Below, piece by piece: positions 1 to 9,480 of a stretch of 64,000 nt of DNA. This stretch comes from Flavobacterium sp. CBA20B-1 (GTDB lineage Bacteria; Bacteroidota; Bacteroidia; Flavobacteriales; Flavobacteriaceae). The stretch's first letter is position 1; each line of letters begins with the position of its first letter. The notes below the pieces were generated by a model. The model saw only the letters and a program-made list of their open reading frames with translations. It was not told where the DNA came from and made no database searches. The position numbers and the translations under genes are program-made. The stretch lies in the NCBI RefSeq assembly GCF_028473145.1, contig NZ_CP092370.1:124001-188000 (forward strand). The letters run 5' to 3'.

Positions 1-1475
1 ATCCGGCACGCCCAATTGGTGAAACCAATAAAACTGGTACAAAGGTTACTTTTAAACCAGATGCCACCATTTTTACACAAACCTTAGAGTATTCTTACGA
101 TACTTTAGCGGCACGTTTGCGCGAATTATCATTCTTAAACAAAGGAATAACCATTACGTTGACCGATTTACGCAATGTAAACGACAAAGGTGAAGCACAC
201 AGCGAAACATTCCATTCAAAAGAAGGTTTAAAAGAATATGTACGCTTTTTAGATGGAAACCGCACCCCAATCATTAGCCATGTAATTAATATGGAAAATG
301 AAAAAGGCGAGATTCCTGTAGAAGTGGCTTTAATTTATAACGACAGTTATTCAGAAAATATTTATTCGTATGTAAACAATATCAATACACACGAAGGAGG
401 AACACATTTGCAAGGTTTCCGTATGGGGTTAACCCGCACGTTGAAAAAATATGCAGATACATCCGGATTATTAGATAAATTAAAATTTGAAATTTCGGGC
501 GATGATTTCCGCGAAGGTTTAACAGCCATTATTTCTGTTAAAGTGATGGAACCTCAGTTTGAAGGACAAACCAAAACCAAACTTGGAAACCGTGAAGTGG
601 TTTCTCCGGTGTCACAAGCGGTTGCCGATATGCTAGAAGCATATTTGGAAGAAAACCCGCAAGATGCCAAAACCATCATTCAAAAAGTAATTTTAGCCGC
701 ACAAGCACGCCACGCAGCTAAAAAAGCACGCGAAATGGTGCAACGTAAAACGGTAATGAGCGGAGGCGGTTTGCCAGGGAAACTATCAGATTGTTCAGAG
801 CAGAATCCAGAAAAATGTGAAATTTTCTTCGTAGAGGGAGATTCCGCAGGTGGAACTGCAAAACAAGGACGTGATCGAAATTTTCAAGCCATTATGCCTT
901 TGCGAGGAAAAATTTTGAACGTTGAAAAAGCAATGGGGCACAAGGTTTTTGAAAATGAAGAAATTCGTAATATTTTCACGGCATTAGGTGTAACCATTGG
1001 AACCGAAGAAGACAGCAAGGCGTTAAACCTTTCAAAATTGCGTTACCATAAAGTAGTAATTATGTGTGATGCCGATGTGGATGGAAGCCACATTGCCACA
1101 TTGATACTTACATTTTTCTTTAGGTATATGCGCGATTTAATTGAAAGGGGATATGTTTATATTGCTACACCACCACTTTATATGGTGAAAAAAGGAACAA
1201 AAAAACAATATGCATGGAACGATGAAGAACGCATTGCACTAATGGAACAAATGGGGCAAGGCGCTTCGGTACAACGCTATAAAGGTTTAGGAGAGATGAA
1301 TGCAGAGCAATTATGGGAAACCACCATGAACCCTGAATTTAGAACACTTCGACAAATTACAGTGGACAATTTAGCCGAAGCAGACCGTGTTTTTTCTATG
1401 TTAATGGGCGATGAAGTGCCACCTCGAAGAGAGTTTATAGAGAAAAACGCTGTTTATGCAAACATTGATGCTTAA
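1..1475 (+). CDS. gyrB: DNA gyrase subunit B, C-terminal part (5' end outside window)
   Basis: GyrB is the ATPase subunit of DNA gyrase, which introduces negative supercoils with GyrA. The reading frame is open from base 3, so the gene starts upstream of the window and roughly the last 490 residues are present. The visible part covers the end of the transducer domain and the whole TOPRIM domain: EGDSAGG near base 834, PLRGKILNVEKA near 898, and the metal-binding DADVDGSH near 1072. The C-terminus, with QRYKGLGEMN and GDEVPPRREFIE, is typical of GyrB. ParE is the main alternative; the closing MGDEVPPRREFIEKNA favours GyrB. The gene is followed directly by a hairpin terminator, so it is transcribed separately from secDF. 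Confidence 0.95.
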   Translation, partial: PARPIGETNKTGTKVTFKPDATIFTQTLEYSYDTLAARLRELSFLNKGITITLTDLRNVNDKGEAHSETFHSKEGLKEYVRFLDGNRTPIISHVINMENEKGEIPVEVALIYNDSYSENIYSYVNNINTHEGGTHLQGFRMGLTRTLKKYADTSGLLDKLKFEISGDDFREGLTAIISVKVMEPQFEGQTKTKLGNREVVSPVSQAVADMLEAYLEENPQDAKTIIQKVILAAQARHAAKKAREMVQRKTVMSGGGLPGKLSDCSEQNPEKCEIFFVEGDSAGGTAKQGRDRNFQAIMPLRGKILNVEKAMGHKVFENEEIRNIFTALGVTIGTEEDSKALNLSKLRYHKVVIMCDADVDGSHIATLILTFFFRYMRDLIERGYVYIATPPLYMVKKGTKKQYAWNDEERIALMEQMGQGASVQRYKGLGEMNAEQLWETTMNPEFRTLRQITVDNLAEADRVFSMLMGDEVPPRREFIEKNAVYANIDA

Positions 1476-1483
1476 AACAATAT

Positions 1484-1510
1484 AAAAACCGACGGATGTC
1501 GGTTTTTTTT
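1484..1510 (+). terminator. Rho-independent terminator after gyrB
   Basis: An AAAACCGAC / GTCGGTTTT stem with a GGAT loop is followed by a run of eight T residues. Confidence 0.85.
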
Positions 1511-1567
1511 ATGCATCAAATTGTTAATAACCTCCTAAAAAGATATTCAAATTAACCTCTTTTTTTA

Positions 1568-1598
1568 TTGTTAAATCTTTTGTGAAGTTATATATTTG
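1568..1598 (+). promoter_or_regulatory. Bacteroidota-type promoter of secDF
   Basis: TTG at 1568-1570 and TATATTTG at 1591-1598 are separated by 20 nt, which matches the Bacteroidota consensus of TTG then TAnnTTTG. The predicted start of transcription leaves a leader of about 75 nt before secDF. Confidence 0.65.
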
Positions 1599-1678
1599 TC
1601 CGTTTTATAAGATTTTTTCGTTTTAAAGCGATTAATCATTCAAAACAAAATCATTTAAAAACTATTAATTTTTAAAAA

Positions 1679-4663
1679 ATGCAGAATAAAGGACTCGTTA
1701 AGTTTATTGCGATTGTTTTTGCGTTGGTAAGTATCTACCAATTGTCCTTTACGTTTGTAACGAATCATTATGAAAGTAATGCAAAAGAGTTTTCTAAAGG
1801 TGATTTAACCAAAGAAGCTCGTTACTTAGATTCAATTTCAAACGAAAAGGTTTATTTAGGAAAAACTTTTGCTCAAGTACGTTCAGAACAAATTCAAAAA
1901 GGTTTAGATTTAGAAGGAGGTATCAACGTGATGCTTCAAATTTCTGTTAAAGACATTTTAAAAGGATTGGCGAACGACTCAAAAAACGCCGTTTTCAATC
2001 AAGCGTTGTCTGAAGCAGAGAAAAACCGCGATGGAAATCAAACCTATTTAGAATCGTTTTATGAATCGTTTGAAACAGTTTCAGCAGGAAAAGTAAAATT
2101 GTCATCATCTGAAATTTTTGCAAACAGAAACTTGCAAGAAGTAAACCCTTCCATGAGCGATGCGCAGGTGAAAACCATCATCAACGCAAAAGTAAAAGAA
2201 GCAATAGAAAGTGCATACCGTGTTTTTGGTGAGCGTATTGATAAATTTGGTGTGGTTTCTCCAACTATTCAAATGGTGGGTGAATCTGGACGAATCTTGG
2301 TAGAATTACCCGGAGCAAAAGATATTGATCGTATTAAAAACCTGTTACAATCTACGGCACAATTAGAGTTCTGGGAAACTTATAAATCAGAACAATTGGG
2401 TGATTTTGTATTTGCAGCCAATGCCGTTCTAAAAGAGAAAAATACGGAAAAACCAGCTGCAGTTGTCGCAAACGATAGCACCGCAAAACCTAAAACCGAT
2501 GTTGATAAATTAATAACGGGTGTTTCTAAAGATACAACAGCAAATACACAACAAAATTTAGGACCAATCCTTTCATTGATTCAAGCGCCAGGTTATCAAG
2601 GTTCTCCAATCATTGCGTTTTTTGCTACAAAAGATACTGCACAAATCAATACCTATTTAAAAGATCCACAAGTTCGTGGACTATTAAATGGCGAATTGCG
2701 ATATGTGAAATTTGCATGGGGAAAACCTAAAAAAGAAGCTAATATTGTAGAATTATATGCTTTAAAAGGAAATGTGCAAAATGCAGCACCTTTATCAGGT
2801 TCGGTAGTTACAGAAGCTCGTGATGATTATGACCAAGTTACAGGAAAGCCAGTTGTATCAATGCAGATGAATGCAAATGGTGCAAAAATTTGGGAAGAAT
2901 TAACAGGAAAAGCTTATTCACAACAATCAAATATTGCTATTGTTTTAGATAATGTAGTGTATTCAGCACCTGGAGTAACTACAGGCGCAATTTCAGGAGG
3001 TAACTCAAGTATTTCGGGTGATTTCACTGTTCAAGAAACAAAAGATTTAGCAAATATTCTAAAAGCAGGTAAATTACCAGCTTCTGTAGATATTGTTTCG
3101 TCTGAAATTGTTGGTCCTTCATTAGGGCAAGCAGCTATCGATGCAGGTATGACCTCTTCTGTAGTAGGTTTAATCATCATTGCTTTATGGATGGTTTTCT
3201 TCTATGGTAAATCGGGTTGGTTTGCAAACATTGCATTGGCAGTGAACTTATTATTTATATTTGGTATTTTGGCTAGTATCGGAGCTGTTTTAACTTTACC
3301 AGGAATTGCAGGTATTGTTTTAACAATTGGTACGGCAGTAGATGCAAACATACTTATTTACGAGCGCGCAAAAGAATCGCTTCGGGCAGGACAAACTTCT
3401 AAAGAAGCTATAAAGCATGCTTTTTCATGGAGTGGCGCTATGTCTGCAATTACCGATGCAAACGTTACAACTGCTTTAACCGGTTTGGTATTGTTGATTT
3501 TTGGTTCAGGGCCAATCAAAGGGTTTGCAACTACTTTATTAATTGGTATTGCAACATCAGTATTCACGGCAATTGTTATTACAAGACTTTTAGTAGATTG
3601 GGCAGAAGCAAAAGATTCAAAACTATCATTTAGTACAAAAATCACTAAAAATTGGTTTACAAATATCAATTTTGATTTCTTAGGAAAAAAGAAAATCGCT
3701 TATGTGTTCACCACAATTACTATGTTGTTATGTGTTGGAACCCTATTCATAAACGGATTAAATTATGGAATTGACTTCACAGGGGGTAGAACATTCCAAG
3801 TGCAGTTTGATAATGATGTGGATGCATCATCTGTTTCAAACAAATTATCAAAAGTTTTTGATAGCAATGTAGAAGCTAAAATTTTTGGAAAAGATTCAAA
3901 ATTAAAAATTACTACCAAATATAAGGTTGATGAGGAAAGTGCACAAGTAGATCAAGAAGTAAACAAAATACTTTATGACAACTTAAAGCCATACTTTAAA
4001 ACTGATTTAACCTACGAGCAATTCACACATCCGGCAGGCAGTGGTTTAGGAATTGTACAAGCATCAAAAGTAGGACCAACTGTGGCAAAAGATGTAAAAA
4101 CCGATGCTTACTGGGCTGTAGGTGGTGCATTGCTAGTGGTGTTTGTGTACTTAGCAATTTCCTTCCGTAGATGGCAATACTCGTTAGGTGCGGTAGTAGC
4201 TGTGGCACACGATGTGTTGCTTGTATTAGGTGTTTACTCATTCTTTTATAAATTCGCACCGTTTAACATGGAAGTAGATCAATCACTAGTAGCAGCTTTG
4301 CTTACTGTAATTGGTTATTCATTGAACGATACTGTAATTGTATTCGACCGTGTTCGTGATTTTATTAGAGGTGATGTGGAAGGATCTTTTGAGGAAGTGG
4401 TAAACAAATCAATTAACACCACACTTTCAAGAACATTCAACACTTCTGCAACCGTGATTTTAATATTGTTAATCATGTTTATTTTTGGTGGGGAATCAAT
4501 CCGTGGATTTGTGTTCGCAATGCTATTAGGTATTGGAGTAGGAACCTATTCATCACTATTTATTTCAACACCTATTTTGGTTGATACCATTAAAGGATCA
4601 GCAGAACGCGAACGTGCAGAAGCACTTAAAGCAAAACAAGAAGCTGAAAATTCAGAAGAATAA
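1679..4663 (+). CDS. secDF: Protein translocase subunit SecDF (fused)
   Basis: SecDF is an inner-membrane RND-type protein that uses the proton gradient to assist SecYEG-dependent export. At 994 residues this is the fused SecD-SecF form usual in Bacteroidota. Residues 1-30 form the first membrane helix. GLDLEGGINV near residue 76 is the SecD signature. A large periplasmic domain follows, carrying a low-complexity Ala/Lys/Thr-rich linker around residues 255-285. TAVDANILIYERAKE near residue 552 is the conserved SecD membrane motif. The SecF half starts near residue 665 with GIDFTGGR and ends with NDTVIVFDRVRD in the last membrane bundle. The tail is charged. A promoter upstream and a strong terminator downstream make it monocistronic. 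Confidence 0.96.
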   Translation: MQNKGLVKFIAIVFALVSIYQLSFTFVTNHYESNAKEFSKGDLTKEARYLDSISNEKVYLGKTFAQVRSEQIQKGLDLEGGINVMLQISVKDILKGLANDSKNAVFNQALSEAEKNRDGNQTYLESFYESFETVSAGKVKLSSSEIFANRNLQEVNPSMSDAQVKTIINAKVKEAIESAYRVFGERIDKFGVVSPTIQMVGESGRILVELPGAKDIDRIKNLLQSTAQLEFWETYKSEQLGDFVFAANAVLKEKNTEKPAAVVANDSTAKPKTDVDKLITGVSKDTTANTQQNLGPILSLIQAPGYQGSPIIAFFATKDTAQINTYLKDPQVRGLLNGELRYVKFAWGKPKKEANIVELYALKGNVQNAAPLSGSVVTEARDDYDQVTGKPVVSMQMNANGAKIWEELTGKAYSQQSNIAIVLDNVVYSAPGVTTGAISGGNSSISGDFTVQETKDLANILKAGKLPASVDIVSSEIVGPSLGQAAIDAGMTSSVVGLIIIALWMVFFYGKSGWFANIALAVNLLFIFGILASIGAVLTLPGIAGIVLTIGTAVDANILIYERAKESLRAGQTSKEAIKHAFSWSGAMSAITDANVTTALTGLVLLIFGSGPIKGFATTLLIGIATSVFTAIVITRLLVDWAEAKDSKLSFSTKITKNWFTNINFDFLGKKKIAYVFTTITMLLCVGTLFINGLNYGIDFTGGRTFQVQFDNDVDASSVSNKLSKVFDSNVEAKIFGKDSKLKITTKYKVDEESAQVDQEVNKILYDNLKPYFKTDLTYEQFTHPAGSGLGIVQASKVGPTVAKDVKTDAYWAVGGALLVVFVYLAISFRRWQYSLGAVVAVAHDVLLVLGVYSFFYKFAPFNMEVDQSLVAALLTVIGYSLNDTVIVFDRVRDFIRGDVEGSFEEVVNKSINTTLSRTFNTSATVILILLIMFIFGGESIRGFVFAMLLGIGVGTYSSLFISTPILVDTIKGSAERERAEALKAKQEAENSEE

Positions 4664-4694
4664 ACGCTTTCATCATACAAATGATCCAAATAAT

Positions 4695-4732
4695 AAAACC
4701 GCTTTAAACTTTTTGTTTAAGGCGGTTTTGGT
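4695..4732 (+). terminator. Rho-independent terminator after secDF
   Basis: A long stem, AAAACCGC(C)TTAAAC paired with GTTTAAGGCGGTTTT around a short T-rich loop, is followed by a T-rich tract. Confidence 0.8.
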
Positions 4733-4805
4733 TTTTACAAATACAACAATAAAACAAGTAATTCGCTTCGATAATTTTTTATAAAATTAGTTTTTTAGTG
4801 ATTGA

Positions 4806-4835
4806 TTGTTTAATTTCGTAAATTAAATAAATTTG
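4806..4835 (+). promoter_or_regulatory. Bacteroidota-type promoter of the E1 dehydrogenase gene
   Basis: TTG at 4806-4808 is followed after 19 nt by TAAATTTG at 4828-4835. The ATG at 4858 lies about 20 nt past the expected transcription start. Confidence 0.65.
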
Positions 4836-4857
4836 TTTCAAACAGTTCCTATATATT

Positions 4858-7263
4858 ATGACGCAAGCAGCTACAAAAGAAGCTTTAACTTTTGAAGATT
4901 TTAAAAAAGAAGTTTTAAACGATTACAAAACAGCACGCATATCGCGTGAATGTAGTTTGTTAGGCCGAAAAGAAGTTTTAACCGGAAAAGCAAAATTCGG
5001 AATTTTTGGCGATGGAAAAGAAGTGCCCCAACTTGCAATGGCAAAAGCATTTAAAAATGGCGATTTTCGTTCAGGTTATTACCGCGATCAAACTTTTATG
5101 ATGGCAATTGGTGCTTTAAACATTCAGCAGTTTTTTGCAGGATTATATGGTCATGCAGATGTGGCGCATGATCCCATGTCTGGTGGTCGCCAAATGGGCG
5201 GACATTTTGCCACACACAGCTTAGATGAAAACGGGGAGTGGAAAAACCTTACCCAACAAAAAAATTCTAGTGCCGATATATCTCCCACAGCAGGGCAAAT
5301 GCCTCGTTTGCTAGGTTTGGCACAAGCATCAAAAATATACCGTGAATTTCCTAATGCCGATAAAGAACAAAAATTTTCAGTAGAAGGAAATGAAGTAGCT
5401 TGGGGAACCATAGGAAATGCATCGACTTCTGAAGGTTTGTTTTTTGAAACAATCAATGCTGCCGGAGTTTTGCAAGTGCCAATGGTTATGAGTGTTTGGG
5501 ACGATATGTATGGTATTTCTGTACATGCACGCCACCAAACAACCAAAGAAAGTATTTCTGAAATTTTAAAAGGATTTCAAAAAGAAGAAAATACAAATGG
5601 ATATGAAGTATTAACCGTTTCCGGATGGGATTATCCAGCCTTGGTTGACACTTATGCAAAAGCAGCTCAGATAGCTCGCACCAACCACACACCGGTATTA
5701 ATTCACGTAAAAGAATTAACCCAGCCTCAAGGACACTCTACTTCTGGTTCGCACGAACGTTATAAATCAGCAGACCGTTTGCAATGGGAAAGCGATTTTG
5801 ACTGTATCGTTAAAATGCGCTCGTGGATGATCGATAATAATATCGCAACTAATGAAGAATTAGACACTTTAGATGCCGAATTAAAGAAAGAAGTTTTAGC
5901 AGGAAAAAAAGCAGCTTGGGAAGCATATCTAAACCCTATTAAAGAAGAAAGAACCAAGTTAGTTGAAGTTTTAAATTCAGTAGCAGTTTCTTCGGCAAAC
6001 AAAGTGTTTATTGAAAAAATGATTGCCGATTTAAACAGTATCAAAGAACCTATTCGCAAAGAACTTTTAGCAACTGCACGCAAAATTTTGCGTATGGTTA
6101 TTGGTGAAGCTGGGCAACACACATTATCCGCTTGGATCAAAAACTATACAGATGAAATTCAGCCAAAGTTTAGTTCGCATTTAATGTCGCATTCTGCTAA
6201 AAAAGCCGAAAATATCGAAGAAGTAACGCCTGTTTATGACGATCATTCTGAAATGGTTGATGCGCGTTTAATCATTAGAAATAATTTTGATAAAATATTT
6301 GAAAATAATCCCGAAACATTAATTTTTGGTGAAGATTCAGGTAATATAGGCGATGTAAATCAAGGGTTAGAAGGTTTGCAAGAAAAATACGGCGAAACTC
6401 GTGTTTCAGATGCAGGTATTCGCGAAGCCACTATTTTGGGACAAGGAATTGGAATGGCAATGCGTGGTTTGCGACCAATTGCAGAAATTCAGTATTTAGA
6501 TTATCTGCTGTATGCTTTGCAAATCATGAGCGATGATTTAGCGACCGTTCAATACCGCACCGCTGGTAAACAAAAAGCGCCACTAATTGTGCGTACACGC
6601 GGTCATCGATTAGAAGGAATTTGGCATTCAGGTTCCCCAATGGGAATGATTATTAATGCAATTCGTGGTATGCATGTTTTAGTACCGAGAAATATGACCA
6701 AAGCGGCTGGTTTTTACAATACCTTATTGCAATCCGATGAGCCAGCATTGGTTATTGAATGTTTAAACGGTTACCGCTTAAAAGAAAAAATGCCTACCAA
6801 TTTAGGTGCTTTTAGAACCCCTATTGGCGTGGTTGAAACCATTAAAGAAGGAAAAGATTTAACCATAGTTTCATACGGATCCACCTTGCGAATTGTGGAG
6901 CAAGCTGCAAAAGAATTATTAGAAATAGGTATTGATGTAGAAATCATTGATGCACAGTCATTACTGCCATTTGACAGAAACCACGATTGCGTAAAATCGC
7001 TTCAGAAAACAAATCGATTATTGGTGGTTGATGAAGATGTTCCGGGTGGAGCTTCGGCTTATATCTTACAGCAAATTGTTGATGAGCAAGAAGGCTACAA
7101 GTTTTTAGACAGTAAGCCGGAAACTTTGTCAGCAAAAGCGCATCGCCCTGCTTATGGAACCGATGGCGATTATTTTTCGAAGCCATCAGCGGAAGATGTA
7201 TTTGAAAAAGTATATGCCATTATGAACGAGGCTAATCCTGAACAATATCCAAGTTTGTATTAA
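4858..7263 (+). CDS. 2-oxoacid dehydrogenase E1, fused alpha and beta subunits
   Basis: This is the thiamine-diphosphate-dependent E1 component of a 2-oxoacid dehydrogenase complex, decarboxylating a 2-oxoacid and passing the acyl group to the E2 lipoyl arm. The 801 residues contain an alpha domain (about 1-420), with the GGRQMGGHF and GNASTSEG...WDD cofactor region near residues 184-220, then a beta domain (about 470-801) with FGEDSGNIGDVNQG, TRGHRLEGIWHSGSP and DEDVPGGASAYI. Such fusions are common in Flavobacteriia, where they are annotated as branched-chain 2-oxoacid or generic dehydrogenase E1. Substrate cannot be decided from sequence. The thiamine motif reads GNAS rather than the textbook GDG. 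No E2 or E3 gene is adjacent. Confidence 0.9.
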   Translation: MTQAATKEALTFEDFKKEVLNDYKTARISRECSLLGRKEVLTGKAKFGIFGDGKEVPQLAMAKAFKNGDFRSGYYRDQTFMMAIGALNIQQFFAGLYGHADVAHDPMSGGRQMGGHFATHSLDENGEWKNLTQQKNSSADISPTAGQMPRLLGLAQASKIYREFPNADKEQKFSVEGNEVAWGTIGNASTSEGLFFETINAAGVLQVPMVMSVWDDMYGISVHARHQTTKESISEILKGFQKEENTNGYEVLTVSGWDYPALVDTYAKAAQIARTNHTPVLIHVKELTQPQGHSTSGSHERYKSADRLQWESDFDCIVKMRSWMIDNNIATNEELDTLDAELKKEVLAGKKAAWEAYLNPIKEERTKLVEVLNSVAVSSANKVFIEKMIADLNSIKEPIRKELLATARKILRMVIGEAGQHTLSAWIKNYTDEIQPKFSSHLMSHSAKKAENIEEVTPVYDDHSEMVDARLIIRNNFDKIFENNPETLIFGEDSGNIGDVNQGLEGLQEKYGETRVSDAGIREATILGQGIGMAMRGLRPIAEIQYLDYLLYALQIMSDDLATVQYRTAGKQKAPLIVRTRGHRLEGIWHSGSPMGMIINAIRGMHVLVPRNMTKAAGFYNTLLQSDEPALVIECLNGYRLKEKMPTNLGAFRTPIGVVETIKEGKDLTIVSYGSTLRIVEQAAKELLEIGIDVEIIDAQSLLPFDRNHDCVKSLQKTNRLLVVDEDVPGGASAYILQQIVDEQEGYKFLDSKPETLSAKAHRPAYGTDGDYFSKPSAEDVFEKVYAIMNEANPEQYPSLY

Positions 7264-7268
7264 AAATT

Positions 7269-7297
7269 AAAGAGCCCTTTTTGTGGCTCTTTTTTTA
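7269..7297 (+). terminator. Rho-independent terminator after the E1 gene
   Basis: AAAGAGCC pairs with GGCTCTTT around a CTTTTTGT loop and is followed by a run of T. Confidence 0.8.
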
Positions 7298-7323
7298 TAT
7301 CAATAAACAAAATAAAACGTCAA

Positions 7324-7626
7324 TTACTGTTTTTTAAACACATAGGTGTACAACCAAGTAAGTGTAAAGGTAGGTACGAAATCCAAACCGGGTAAAATCT
7401 CTTCTACGAAAGAGACCATACCGCCAACAGTACCTATGGTTCCTTTGTACAAGGTTTTTAGTAAAATAGCTGATATGGGCGCCCAAATGACATCTGTAAA
7501 CTCGCCCAAAAAAGGAATCGTAAACGATAAAGTTCCAATAAAATCAAACAACAATCCCAAAAACAGCAAACGATATTTTTGTTTATCTGTTGTGATTGTA
7601 TCAGGTTTAATTACAATTTCATTCAT
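7324..7626 (-). CDS. Small conserved membrane protein
   Basis: A 100-residue protein of unknown function. After a polar N-terminus of about 18 residues come hydrophobic segments around residues 20-45 (LLFLGLLFDFIGTLSFTIPF), 48-70 and 80-97, so it probably sits in the inner membrane. The composition, with conserved-looking Asp/Glu and Pro between the helices, resembles a small family seen in Bacteroidota, but I cannot name it. An open frame on the opposite strand over the same bases is a shadow: its product lacks membrane segments or any coherent domain. It may be co-transcribed with nothing, since msrA upstream on the same strand ends 48 bp away. Confidence 0.65.
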   Translation of the reverse strand: MNEIVIKPDTITTDKQKYRLLFLGLLFDFIGTLSFTIPFLGEFTDVIWAPISAILLKTLYKGTIGTVGGMVSFVEEILPGLDFVPTFTLTWLYTYVFKKQ

Positions 7627-7674
7627 TTCAAATTTTTATTTAATTTACTGATATTAAACAAACAATATGCCAAA

Positions 7675-8226
7675 TTATTTAGAAACATGTTCTTGAAAAA
7701 ATTTCTCGAATTTTTTTACCTTTGGTGACACAACCATTGCACAATAACTCTTTTCGGGATTGTTGTTAAAATAATTTTGGTGGTAATTTTCAGCCAAATA
7801 AAACGTGTCGGCTTTGGAAACTTTTGTCACAACTTTCTTTTCGAATATATTTTCCTCATTTAAAATTTTTACGAACAACATTGCCTGTTCTTTTTGACTT
7901 TCATTGGTGTAAAAAATTTCACTTCGGTATTGAGTACCTATATCATTTCCTTGTCTGTTCAGCGTAGTAGGGTCGTGGGTAGCAAAAAAAACTTCTAATA
8001 ATTCTTGATAAGATACCAATTCTTCATTAAAAACAATCTTAATAGCTTCGGCGTGATTGGTTTGGCCTGTGCAAACTTCTTCATAAGTTGGGTTTTCAGT
8101 TGTTCCACCAATATAACCAGGCAGCACTTCTTTAACTCCGTTAATTTTCTGAAAAATGGCCTCAGAACACCAAAAACATCCATTTGCAAAAATTGCTGTT
8201 TGTTCTCTTACTACTGTCATAATCAA
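7675..8226 (-). CDS. msrA: Peptide-methionine (S)-S-oxide reductase
   Basis: MsrA reduces the S epimer of methionine sulfoxide in proteins and free methionine, a repair function in oxidative stress. The signature GCFWC is at residues 16-20 with catalytic Cys17, followed by GVKEVLPGYIGG and the conserved THDPTTLNRQGNDIGTQYRS and AENYHQNYF blocks. The length of 183 is normal for a single-domain MsrA with no fused MsrB. The start could also be the Met at residue 3 (base 8220). It is transcribed away from the lolD-like gene, with 92 bp between the two starts holding both promoters. Confidence 0.95.
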   Translation of the reverse strand: MIMTVVREQTAIFANGCFWCSEAIFQKINGVKEVLPGYIGGTTENPTYEEVCTGQTNHAEAIKIVFNEELVSYQELLEVFFATHDPTTLNRQGNDIGTQYRSEIFYTNESQKEQAMLFVKILNEENIFEKKVVTKVSKADTFYLAENYHQNYFNNNPEKSYCAMVVSPKVKKFEKFFQEHVSK

Positions 8227-8318
8227 TAAAATTTACAATTTAATTTTAAAGTTACGATTAAAAAAACGGTTAATAATATTATTTAACTAAAAGTTTAATT
8301 AATTTCGTTGGTAAATAC

Positions 8319-8987
8319 ATGAATATGATTAAAGCTGAAAATATCAGTAAACAATTTAATGGTTTACAAGTTTTAAAAAATGTTTCAATCGAAATAAATA
8401 AAGGCGAGGTGGTGGCTATTGTTGGAGCTTCGGGTGCCGGAAAAACTACTTTGTTGCAAATTTTGGGCGTTTTAGATTTTCCTGAGAAAGACACAAATGC
8501 CCAACTTATGATTAACAACACCAATGTTTTAAAGTTAAAAGACCAACAATTGGCTGCATTTAGAAATAAAAACTTGGGTTTTATTTTTCAGTTTCATCAA
8601 TTACTGCCTGAATTTACGGCAATAGAAAATGTGTGTATTCCTGCGTTTATTGCTGGTAAATCGAAAGAGGAAGCAGTGCACGAGGCTAAAAAATTGCTTG
8701 ATTATTTAGGTTTAAGTCACAGAATAAATCATTTCCCCTCTGAATTGTCGGGTGGTGAGCAGCAACGAGTGGCTGTGGCACGTGCATTAATCAATCAACC
8801 AGCAGTGATTTTTGCAGATGAACCATCGGGTAATTTAGACACTACCTCTGCGGAAAATTTGCATGAACTTTTTTTTAAACTGCGCGATAATTTCGGACAA
8901 ACATTTGTAATTGTTACTCACAATGAAGAATTGGCCAATTTAGCCGATCGAAAACTGGTTATGAGCGATGGTAAATTTGTAATTTAA
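8319..8987 (+). CDS. lolD: LolD-like ABC transporter ATP-binding protein
   Basis: This is an ATPase of the MacB/LolD group, which in LolCDE powers lipoprotein release from the inner membrane. Walker [10 protein letters not shown] is at residues 36-44, the LSGGEQQR signature at 143-150, Walker B VIFADEP directly after, and the switch His in VTHN. The 222-residue length fits LolD. There is no permease beside it, so the partner LolC/E-like protein must be encoded elsewhere and the name LolD rests on similarity to the subfamily only. The stop codon overlaps the start of the next gene by one base, indicating translational coupling. Confidence 0.85.
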   Translation: MNMIKAENISKQFNGLQVLKNVSIEINKGEVVAIVGASGAGKTTLLQILGVLDFPEKDTNAQLMINNTNVLKLKDQQLAAFRNKNLGFIFQFHQLLPEFTAIENVCIPAFIAGKSKEEAVHEAKKLLDYLGLSHRINHFPSELSGGEQQRVAVARALINQPAVIFADEPSGNLDTTSAENLHELFFKLRDNFGQTFVIVTHNEELANLADRKLVMSDGKFVI

Positions 8988-9421
8988 TGGAAGTGAAAAT
9001 GATAGAAGATTTTTTAAACCACATTGTTCAAAATAATAAGGTTTTTATTATTGAGCATAAAAACGAAATAGCCATTTCACAATCGCTGTTATTCACAAAT
9101 AATGCAAATGAACCTGTGAATGTGGTTTGTTTTTGGGATAATGAAGATTTGGCTAAAGCTTGTTGTGTTGATATTTGGCGAGATTATACGCCCCAAGAAA
9201 TATGTCTTACCACTTTTATTGAAGATTACTTAGTAAATATTTATAATGAAAGTTTTATTGTGGGGATTAATTTTAATGACCAAATGGAAGGTATAGAAGC
9301 CGATCCGTTGGATATCATCTCGAATATCATACAATTGCTGAAAAAGCAAAAGATGGAATTAGATTTTGAGTATTTCAAAAACTTAGCCGACTTAGAACGC
9401 CAATTGCAAAAGTTACTTTAA
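8987..9421 (+). CDS. DUF2750 family protein
   Basis: A 144-residue cytosolic protein. The block with VCFWDNEDLAKACCVDIWRDYTP, then FIEDYL and IVGINFNDQMEGIEADPLDII matches the pattern of the DUF2750 family (a FW-x(n)-A motif, W-x-x-Y, then a GVNW-like strand and GLE-x-P). The function is unknown in the family. Its start overlaps the stop of the lolD-like gene by one base (TAATG), so the two are probably translated from one transcript. No terminator is evident before the peptidase gene that follows after 59 bp. Confidence 0.75.
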   Translation: MEVKMIEDFLNHIVQNNKVFIIEHKNEIAISQSLLFTNNANEPVNVVCFWDNEDLAKACCVDIWRDYTPQEICLTTFIEDYLVNIYNESFIVGINFNDQMEGIEADPLDIISNIIQLLKKQKMELDFEYFKNLADLERQLQKLL

Positions 9422-9480
9422 TAACACATTTTTTTGCCCAATTTTAATAGAAATACTACATTAGCACAAATACTTTTTTT

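Noticed and set aside
3358..3669. Minus- and plus-strand frames inside secDF and many other long genes
   Set aside because: They overlap genes with full-length, motif-supported frames and have no start signal or domain of their own.
7346..7651. Plus-strand frame of 101 codons opposite the small membrane protein gene
   Set aside because: The opposite frame has clear membrane helices and a normal start, while this one gives a polar Lys/Ser/Pro-rich product typical of a shadow.
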